Source: Flemingiibacterium sp045634345
GTDB taxonomy: Bacteria > Bacillota > Clostridia > Oscillospirales > CAG-272
Direction: 5' to 3'
NCBI GenBank assembly: GCA_045634345.1
Contig: JAZRAB010000109.1
Location: forward strand, 1-9,724
Length of the DNA stretch: 9,724 bases
In this document: positions 1 through 5,079 of the stretch, in pieces
Position numbering within the stretch: the stretch's first letter is position 1
Layout: each line of letters begins with the position of its first letter
Program-made: the position numbers and the translations under genes
Notes under the pieces: generated by a model
The model's database searches: none
Seen by the model: only the letters and a program-made list of their open reading frames with translations
What the model was told of the DNA's origin: nothing

Positions 1-254
1 ATAGCAATATCAAGCGACGCAGTTTCCTGCGCAATCAAAAGCACAGCTTCCTCTGCCCCGTCAAGAAGCGGTTTATGCAAAAACAGATCACCGCATGAAG
101 CCCCTGTTACGCATAGTTCGGGAAATACAATCAGCTTTACACCGAGCTCACTTGCCGTCATGCAGGCATTTATTATTTCACCGGCATTAGCAATTGTGTC
201 TGCAACGCTCACTCTCGGTGATGCGGCGGCAACCTTTATAAATCCATGTTTCAT
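1..254 (-). CDS. nadE: NAD+ synthetase (glutamine-hydrolysing), N-terminal part, cut by window edge
   Basis: Only the first 84 codons lie in the window. They begin MKHGFIKVAAASPRVSVADT and contain the nitrilase-fold motif VFPELCVTG around residues 43-51, with E46 as the likely glutaminase catalytic glutamate. This opening matches the N-terminal glutamine amidohydrolase domain of long (about 640-residue) NadE enzymes. Those enzymes take ammonia from glutamine and use it to convert deamido-NAD to NAD+ in the cytoplasm. The C-terminal synthetase domain would lie to the left of the window. I chose ATG at 254-252 because it follows GGTGAT by 4 nt; an in-frame GTG at 263-261 is a weaker alternative. 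The gene lies just past the mltG terminator, so it needs its own promoter or read-through; I see no convincing -35. Its ribosome site is split by a hairpin (see the entry at 252-291). Confidence 0.92.
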   Translation of the reverse strand, partial: MKHGFIKVAAASPRVSVADTIANAGEIINACMTASELGVKLIVFPELCVTGASCGDLFLHKPLLDGAEEAVLLIAQETASLDIA

Positions 255-291
255 ATTAATCACCGTGTCTTTGCAAGGCAAAGACCTCCTC
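252..291 (-). promoter_or_regulatory. Split Shine-Dalgarno hairpin element in front of nadE (copy 1)
   Basis: Read on the minus strand, AGGAGG (290-285) overlaps a perfect inverted repeat: GTCTTTGC (285-278), loop CTT (277-275), GCAAAGAC (274-267). Then come AC, GGTGAT (264-259), TAAT and the nadE ATG. Without the hairpin, AGGAGGTGATTAATATG would be a textbook ribosome site. A TTG at 276-274, about 8 nt after AGGAGG, opens a six-codon frame LQRHGD that stops with TAA at 258-256, one base before the nadE ATG. Alignment with 8461-8495 gives 29 of 35 identical positions by eye. The structure and repeat are seen directly; any regulatory role is inference. Confidence 0.7.
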
Positions 292-306
292 GTAAAGTTA
301 TAATAG

Positions 307-330
307 AAAAGCCGCGGAAACTTCCGCGGC
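307..330 (-). terminator. Intrinsic terminator after mltG
   Basis: On the minus strand a GC-rich hairpin (GCCGCGGA, short loop, TCCGCGGC; 311-330) is followed at once by TTTTCTATTATAA. It lies 11 nt past the mltG stop, so it probably ends the ftsK-to-mltG transcript. On the plus strand the hairpin is followed by TCTCTCG, so termination there is unlikely. Confidence 0.88.
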
Positions 331-341
331 TCTCTCGTTTA

Positions 342-2132
342 TCAGTTACCGCGAGCGGTATTGATATTCTTTATATGATCTGCTTCGGTCGTTGCAAAGA
401 GCATGCGCCCGACAGAATCAGACACAAAATAGAAGTAGTTGCTCTCATTAGGATAGAGCGCATATTTTATCGAGTTAAGACTGGGATTAGCAATCGGGCC
501 GGGCGGTAAGCCCTTGTTTGTATAGGTGTTGTAGGGTGTCTCGTACTTTGTATCATCACCGGACATATTATCGGGACGTCCACCAAGATCATGCTGCATC
601 GCGTACATAATTGTCGCGTCAGAGTTGAGATATGGGAATGATGCGGAGTATTTAAGTCGGTTATGGAATACCGACGAGACATAACCAAGCTCATCCGCAA
701 AACGAGTCTCCTTCTCTATCATTGACGCTAATATTATCGCCTCATCAACAGAAATTTTTAGATCTATGCAGCGATCGTAATATTCGTCCACGAACTTGCG
801 CTCAAAGTTATCAAGTAGCTTTGTAAGCACCGCTACCTCGGTGGAATCCTGATAGAAATTATACGTATCGGGGAACAAATACCCCTCAAGACGGTATATT
901 CTGTCAGCGCTTACTTCAAGCCCTTCAAGGAAGCGATAATCAAAATCATAGTTCTGTATCGCATCAACAAAGCCCTCTCGTGTGCCTATACCGTTATCGA
1001 CAAATTTATCAATAATCTCATCAACCGTGTATCCCTCGGGTATTGTTATACGGACTTCCGTTCGCCTTGTGCTTTCTTTAAAGGATGCACGCAGATAGTC
1101 ATAGTTCAGAGATGTGGAAACCTCATAAGTTCCCGGAATAAATTCCGCTCCGGAATCTTTAAGCTTGCTCCAGAAGTTGAATGCCCACTTGTATTTTATA
1201 GCACCGGCATCATAGAGCGCATCCGAAACGTCCTCGATTGATGCGTACTCCGGAATCGTCACCGTTACCATTTTCTCATCAACCACAAACTTGAAAACAT
1301 CATTGCCGGTATTTATAATGAATACCGATATACCCACAGCAATTGCAATTACCGCAACAATATATATCATCGCCTTGACAAGACTCATCACAGCGCTGGT
1401 AGCGGAATCAACAAATGCACTGTCACGCTTGGCTAAATAGGATTTTCGCGTCCACGTGCGCTCATCTATCTCAAAATCATCGTTTTCTGTGCGTTTTTTT
1501 GCCTGGGGCTTGAGCACAGGAAGATTCGGCTGGGGTGCTCCAACACGTCCGCTTTGTAAAACGGAGCTGGCTGGGATCTGTCCGTTTGTATTTACCGCCC
1601 TCTGCGGTGGAATATGCACCGGGCGCTGTGTCTGAACATTGTTCTGCGTAGATTTCGGCTGGGCAGATGACTGCGGTGCACGAGTCTGCGGAGCAATCGG
1701 TCTCTTTTGCGGCTGCTGACTTTGTTGTACATTCGAACGCTGCTGTGCAGGATGCGGCACTGATGGCTGTATAGGTTTTTGAGACTGAACAGGCATTTGC
1801 GGTTTTACAGCAGATGTTCCCTGCGCTTGTCGGGTTGACTGCTCCGCTTTCTGCTGGCGAATCATTTGCTGTCGTTTCTGTGCCTGCTGCATTGGTGTAA
1901 GCGTCTGCGAAGGTACCGGCTTCTGCGGCTGTACGCTTGCAGCAGGACGCTGCGGAGTTTGAGACTTCAGCGGACGAATGACAGCACCGCCTTGCAATTT
2001 AGCCGTATTCTGCATATCGGCTGACGGCTTTTGCTGTGCAGATGAAGATACCTGCTGACGGCGAAAAACTATTGTCTCATCGCCGAATCCGCCGTTTTGA
2101 GCGTTTATGCGTTTATCTTTATTTTCTTCCAT
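342..2132 (-). CDS. mltG: Endolytic murein transglycosylase MltG (YceG-like) with long Q/P-rich N-terminus
   Basis: The 596-residue product is a membrane-anchored lytic transglycosylase that cuts nascent peptidoglycan strands and so sets glycan length. Residues 1-210 are low-complexity, rich in Gln, Pro, Ser and Ala, and should be cytoplasmic and disordered. A single membrane helix follows at about 247-273. The extracellular YceG region has a LysM-like part (about 288-390), EGYLFPDTYNF from 416, the catalytic motif ASMIEKET at 469-476 (E473 is the likely general acid, by analogy with E. coli MltG), and NTYTNKGLPPGPIANP from 535. E. coli MltG has about 340 residues, so most of the excess is the N-terminal tail. 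The start at 2132 has an AAAGGA ribosome site about 9 nt upstream. It is the last gene before a strong terminator, and a putative extra promoter sits just upstream at 2170-2178. Confidence 0.95.
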   Translation of the reverse strand: MEENKDKRINAQNGGFGDETIVFRRQQVSSSAQQKPSADMQNTAKLQGGAVIRPLKSQTPQRPAASVQPQKPVPSQTLTPMQQAQKRQQMIRQQKAEQSTRQAQGTSAVKPQMPVQSQKPIQPSVPHPAQQRSNVQQSQQPQKRPIAPQTRAPQSSAQPKSTQNNVQTQRPVHIPPQRAVNTNGQIPASSVLQSGRVGAPQPNLPVLKPQAKKRTENDDFEIDERTWTRKSYLAKRDSAFVDSATSAVMSLVKAMIYIVAVIAIAVGISVFIINTGNDVFKFVVDEKMVTVTIPEYASIEDVSDALYDAGAIKYKWAFNFWSKLKDSGAEFIPGTYEVSTSLNYDYLRASFKESTRRTEVRITIPEGYTVDEIIDKFVDNGIGTREGFVDAIQNYDFDYRFLEGLEVSADRIYRLEGYLFPDTYNFYQDSTEVAVLTKLLDNFERKFVDEYYDRCIDLKISVDEAIILASMIEKETRFADELGYVSSVFHNRLKYSASFPYLNSDATIMYAMQHDLGGRPDNMSGDDTKYETPYNTYTNKGLPPGPIANPSLNSIKYALYPNESNYFYFVSDSVGRMLFATTEADHIKNINTARGN

Positions 2133-2169
2133 ATTATGAAGTTCCTTTCAAGGGAATCGTGTGTACGAT

Positions 2170-2178
2170 ATTATAACA
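2170..2178 (-). promoter_or_regulatory. Putative extended -10 promoter for mltG inside the end of the upstream gene
   Basis: The minus strand reads TGTTATAAT here: TATAAT at 2175-2170 with TG one base upstream. It overlaps the stop codon of the CPBP gene. The nonamer is identical to the one at the ftsK promoter. The expected -35 position (TTCCGC) is poor. A start point near 2163 would leave a leader of about 30 nt with the mltG ribosome site intact. The motif is seen; promoter activity is inferred. Confidence 0.4.
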
Positions 2179-3082
2179 TGCCGAATTGTATTGCGGAAAC
2201 CACAAAAACAAGTATCGCAACCAAAAACGGCGGTGCAAGAAGCGCTTCGGAGAATTTTTTTAAACTGAATTTCGGACAAGCTTCAGCATATTCTGCCTTT
2301 TTGCCTGCAAGCGCATATCCGTAATAAATACGCTCGAACTCTCCAAGCAGTATAAGAAGACATATAAGAAACAGACTTACAAGCGCAAATATGAGAAATC
2401 CTGTGCTCTGCGGTTTGGTGATAACAGTATGTACTGTATCAGCCGCGGCAAGATTAAATAGACTGTATATAAAATGGCAAAACATTGAAGCGAATACCGA
2501 ACGAGTCATATACATTACAAGAGCGAAGATAATTCCGGCGAAAAAATACACCGGGAACGCTGCGAATTTAATGCCGAACATACCGTAGAGCGCAGACGAA
2601 GCTATAAGTGCAGTGACTACACCGCTCGATTCATATTCGGCGCAAAGTATCGAACGGAACAATATCTCCTCGCATATGGTCGGTACTACAGCGAAGGTAA
2701 TAAGCATATACAATACGCCCGGATCTGTTCCGTTGAGATAATAGGAATAAACAGAATAATCCGCTCCGGATACCCCCAGATGATAAAGCGCAAGCTTAAG
2801 GAGCGTATCCCCCAAAATAAGAGTAACCGACGCAAGGAGTGTAACAAGCATTTTTTCGATGCCGAATGGCGCAAAACGAAGTTTTTTTACAAATCCTTCG
2901 CCCTTCAGTTTAGTGTAAAAAGCACTTGGAACCAAAAGAATAATAAGCTGCAGCACTATTACCGCAAGACAAATGTTTTCCTGATACGCGAGCGCTTCAA
3001 GATCAATATACCGAGACGCAGCAAGCAGCAGGATAACCAAAATTAATAAAAGCGGCGCCATAAAGGTAGATTTAAATTTCAT
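2171..3082 (-). CDS. CPBP-family (CAAX-protease-like) intramembrane protein, possibly degenerate
   Basis: A 303-residue, very hydrophobic protein with about eight membrane segments. Residues 137-143 read CEEILFR, the EExxxR motif 1 of the CPBP (Abi/Rce1-type) family, preceded by VPTI as usual. H203 in CHFIYSLFN fits the motif 3 histidine. The usual motif 2 (Phe-x-x-x-His) is not evident: the matching stretch, YGMFGIKF around 166-173, has no histidine. The Asn expected a few residues after H203 is displaced to 210. It could be a glutamate-dependent intramembrane protease with an altered site, or a non-catalytic membrane scaffold; the substrate is unknown. I chose ATG at 3082-3080 because GGAG precedes it by 6 nt. 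The longer open frame would overlap the upstream gene. It lies 16 nt after the cyclo-ligase gene, in the same transcription unit. Confidence 0.87.
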   Translation of the reverse strand: MKFKSTFMAPLLLILVILLLAASRYIDLEALAYQENICLAVIVLQLIILLVPSAFYTKLKGEGFVKKLRFAPFGIEKMLVTLLASVTLILGDTLLKLALYHLGVSGADYSVYSYYLNGTDPGVLYMLITFAVVPTICEEILFRSILCAEYESSGVVTALIASSALYGMFGIKFAAFPVYFFAGIIFALVMYMTRSVFASMFCHFIYSLFNLAAADTVHTVITKPQSTGFLIFALVSLFLICLLILLGEFERIYYGYALAGKKAEYAEACPKFSLKKFSEALLAPPFLVAILVFVVSAIQFGML

Positions 3083-3098
3083 TGTTTTCTCCGAATTA

Positions 3099-3686
3099 TT
3101 ATTTTCCGTCAACGACGCGAATCCCCTTCTCTGTAGCAATAAAATCAACCGAGAGATCAAAGCGTCCGCGCGGCAGTGAATCGATTATATAGTCGCTGTA
3201 GATCATACCGACCTTTGAACCGATGTATGAGCTTAAATAGCGATCATAATATCCCTTACCGTACCCGAGACGGAAGCCACGCTTATCATATACAAGGGCG
3301 GGAACGATACAAGCGGACGGAGCCGTTGAATCGCGGTCATACACGGGAAGATTCGCGGTTGGCTCAAGAAGTCCGTATGTGCCCTTTTTTAATTGGTCGA
3401 GTGAGGTAATATAGTGGTATTCCATATCGTGAGTTTCCGGTATACACCGCGGGAACGCGACCTTTTTCCCATCGGCAAGCGCCCTTTCGGCGATTGGGAA
3501 TACATTTACTTCATCAGATTTAGGAGCATACATGAGCAGTACAGAGGCATATCTATAGGTCGCCAGTGAAGTGAAGATGCTACAGATTTTTTCATCCATG
3601 CCTATCTTTACATCCGGTGGTATAGCGGATCGAAGTGCCTTGTACTTTTCGCGTATATCATTTTTTCTTTTTCTGATCTCGTACAT
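3099..3686 (-). CDS. 5-formyltetrahydrofolate cyclo-ligase (MTHFS)
   Basis: A 195-residue cytosolic enzyme that uses ATP to turn 5-formyl-THF into 5,10-methenyl-THF. This recycles a storage or inhibitory folate into the one-carbon pool. The family signature is complete: basic start RKRKNDIREKYKALR (residues 5-19), YAPKSDEVNVFP (53-64), and the C-terminal ATP/folate motif RLGYGKGYYDRYL (139-151). Length matches the family (E. coli YgfA/Fau, B. subtilis YqgN). The start at 3686 is preceded by GAGGG about 7 nt upstream and lies 14 nt after the DJ-1 stop. An upstream in-frame ATG at 3731 would overlap that gene and lacks a better site. One-carbon folate supply fits with tmk in the same operon, since dTMP synthesis uses methylene-THF. 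Confidence 0.95.
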   Translation of the reverse strand: MYEIRKRKNDIREKYKALRSAIPPDVKIGMDEKICSIFTSLATYRYASVLLMYAPKSDEVNVFPIAERALADGKKVAFPRCIPETHDMEYHYITSLDQLKKGTYGLLEPTANLPVYDRDSTAPSACIVPALVYDKRGFRLGYGKGYYDRYLSSYIGSKVGMIYSDYIIDSLPRGRFDLSVDFIATEKGIRVVDGK

Positions 3687-3700
3687 TTGCGCCCTCGCAA

Positions 3701-4249
3701 TCAAGCCTGAACAGCCGCACGAAGCTGGCATGCCATATCGTCCGAGACCAACGCGCTCACAAGCGCAAGAGCAAACTCAAGAGCAACGCCCATTCCCTTG
3801 CCCGTGATGTATTTGCCGTCAGTAACAACGGGTTTTTCCGATATCTTTGCGCCATGAAGCTTGTCTTCAAATCCGGGATAGCATATAGCCTCCTTGCCGA
3901 CAAGAAGATCACGCTCACCGAGAATCAGCGGTGCGGCGCAGATAGCGGCGAGGTACTTATCGTTATCCACAGCATAGGTAATAAAACGGTTTACAACCTC
4001 ATCAGCCTGAAGATTGAGACTTCCCGGCATGCCCCCCGGAAGGATGATCATGTCAGCAGGATTCTTGGCAAGCATTTTTTCAGCCTCGTAGGTAGTGATA
4101 TCGGCAATCACCTCAATACCGTGTGAGCCGCGGATAACCTTACCGCCGACACCGACAGTAGAAACCTTAACGCCTGCACGTCTGAGTAGATCAAGCGGAC
4201 AAAGCGCCTCGACTTCTTCAAATCCCTCAGCAAGAAACATATAAACCAT
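3701..4249 (-). CDS. DJ-1/PfpI family protein (YajL/ThiJ-like)
   Basis: A 182-residue single-domain protein of the class I glutamine amidotransferase-like superfamily. The conserved parts are LAEGFEEVEALCPLDLLRRAG (from residue 6), where E14 aligns with E18 of human DJ-1; ILPGGMPG (69-76); and the nucleophile elbow AAICAAP, with C104 matching DJ-1 C106. Proposed activities for relatives include methylglyoxal/glyoxalase III and protein deglycase or chaperone roles. These are debated, so I leave the reaction open. The ribosome site GGAGG, 6 nt before ATG, is one of the best in the window. The 68 nt between the tmk stop and this start hold no clear terminator. An in-frame Met at residue 4 is an unlikely alternative start. 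Confidence 0.9.
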   Translation of the reverse strand: MVYMFLAEGFEEVEALCPLDLLRRAGVKVSTVGVGGKVIRGSHGIEVIADITTYEAEKMLAKNPADMIILPGGMPGSLNLQADEVVNRFITYAVDNDKYLAAICAAPLILGERDLLVGKEAICYPGFEDKLHGAKISEKPVVTDGKYITGKGMGVALEFALALVSALVSDDMACQLRAAVQA

Positions 4250-4317
4250 TTTGTACCTCCAAAATCAATATAATTACTCAACACCCGATGATACGACCGG
4301 ATGTATGTTTAAAAAGC

Positions 4318-4995
4318 TTACAGTATTATTCCCGTTTTCTTCACAACAGCATCGACAATATCCTTGAAAATATCAGCTCTCGGACGGATACCGTCAGCAT
4401 TGTAACATTTGATCTTCGTCCAACCGAGCTTATCCGATGCAAACTGTGCCGCCTCATAGCTGCGGCGCATAAAGTCCGCATCCTTTTCGTGAATATCCTT
4501 TTTTCGTCCCGTCTTATCGGAGCGACTGTTTACAAGCGCCGCCGAATGTTCGGGAAGAAGTTCAAGATAAATGACAAGATCGGGAGTCGGAAGACCGAGC
4601 TTTATAAACTCAAAATCCCACAACCAATCAAGGAATGTATCCCAATCTTCACGGGGCATTTTTGAAAGCTGATGGACCGCATTCGCCGATGTATACCGGT
4701 TGGCAACTATTATTTTATCAAGCGAATCGTAATCGCGCTTCCAATCGCTCTTGTACGATGCATAGCGATCGCACGCAAAAAACGTAGAAGCGGCGTATGC
4801 GTTAGTATCGGACGGACGGTTTCCAAGCTTACCGTCAAGATACATCCGTACAAGCGCCGACGATTCGGATTCATACATGGGAAAGCTAAGATATCTGACA
4901 GAGTAGTCGTTGATTTTTAATGTGCTTACGAGCATATTCGACTGAGTTTCTTTGCCGGAGCCGTCAAGCCCGTCGATTGCAATAAATGTGGACAT
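4318..4995 (-). CDS. tmk: dTMP kinase (thymidylate kinase)
   Basis: A 225-residue cytosolic P-loop kinase that phosphorylates dTMP to dTDP, an essential step to dTTP. The Walker A loop GLDGSGKET is at residues 9-17. The nucleotide-binding DRY motif is at 76-78, preceded by FFAC, and NRYTSANAVHQ begins at 99. LPTPDLVIYLEL (135-146) precedes a lid segment with R158 and TGRKKDIHEKD (162-172). The Gly-rich loop, DRY and lid match bacterial Tmk, in a form common in Clostridia that is slightly longer than the E. coli enzyme (213 residues). The ribosome site AGGAAAGGA lies about 8 nt before the ATG. It follows ftsK after an 84-nt spacer that can fold (see 5011-5048) and may be co-transcribed. Confidence 0.93.
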   Translation of the reverse strand: MSTFIAIDGLDGSGKETQSNMLVSTLKINDYSVRYLSFPMYESESSALVRMYLDGKLGNRPSDTNAYAASTFFACDRYASYKSDWKRDYDSLDKIIVANRYTSANAVHQLSKMPREDWDTFLDWLWDFEFIKLGLPTPDLVIYLELLPEHSAALVNSRSDKTGRKKDIHEKDADFMRRSYEAAQFASDKLGWTKIKCYNADGIRPRADIFKDIVDAVVKKTGIIL

Positions 4996-5010
4996 TTATG
5001 ATTTCCTTTC

Positions 5011-5048
5011 CTCGGATTTGACGAAGAACAAAAGCATTTGTTCCCGAG
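5011..5048 (-). promoter_or_regulatory. Two-tier hairpin in the ftsK-tmk spacer, touching the tmk ribosome site
   Basis: On the minus strand CTCGG (5048-5044) can pair with CCGAG (5015-5011). Inside, GAACAAA (5043-5037), a 4-nt loop and TTTGTTC (5032-5026) form a second stem. The 3' arm of the outer stem runs into the GAGGAAAGG that serves tmk. There is no T tract, so this is not a terminator. It could damp tmk translation or protect the 5' end of a processed transcript. Pairing is seen; function is a guess. Confidence 0.3.
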
Positions 5049-5079
5049 TAATATATAATTTCAAAAGATTCTACAAAAT

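Noticed and set aside
297..302. TATAAC as a -10 box for nadE
   Set aside because: The bases 17 nt upstream fall in the terminator stem and do not resemble a -35, and there is no extended -10 TG; too weak to call.
3083..3160. Longer start for the CPBP protein
   Set aside because: It would overlap the cyclo-ligase gene by 62 nt, whereas ATG 3082 has a GGAG site 6 nt upstream and a 16-nt intergenic gap.
3687..3731. Longer start for the cyclo-ligase
   Set aside because: It overlaps the end of the DJ-1 gene and adds residues (MPASCGCSG) not expected in the family; ATG 3686 has a plausible GAGGG site.
4250..4317. Possible terminator or promoter between tmk and the DJ-1 gene
   Set aside because: A weak CATCCG/CGGGTG pairing is present without a T tract, and no -35/-10 pair with good spacing is visible.
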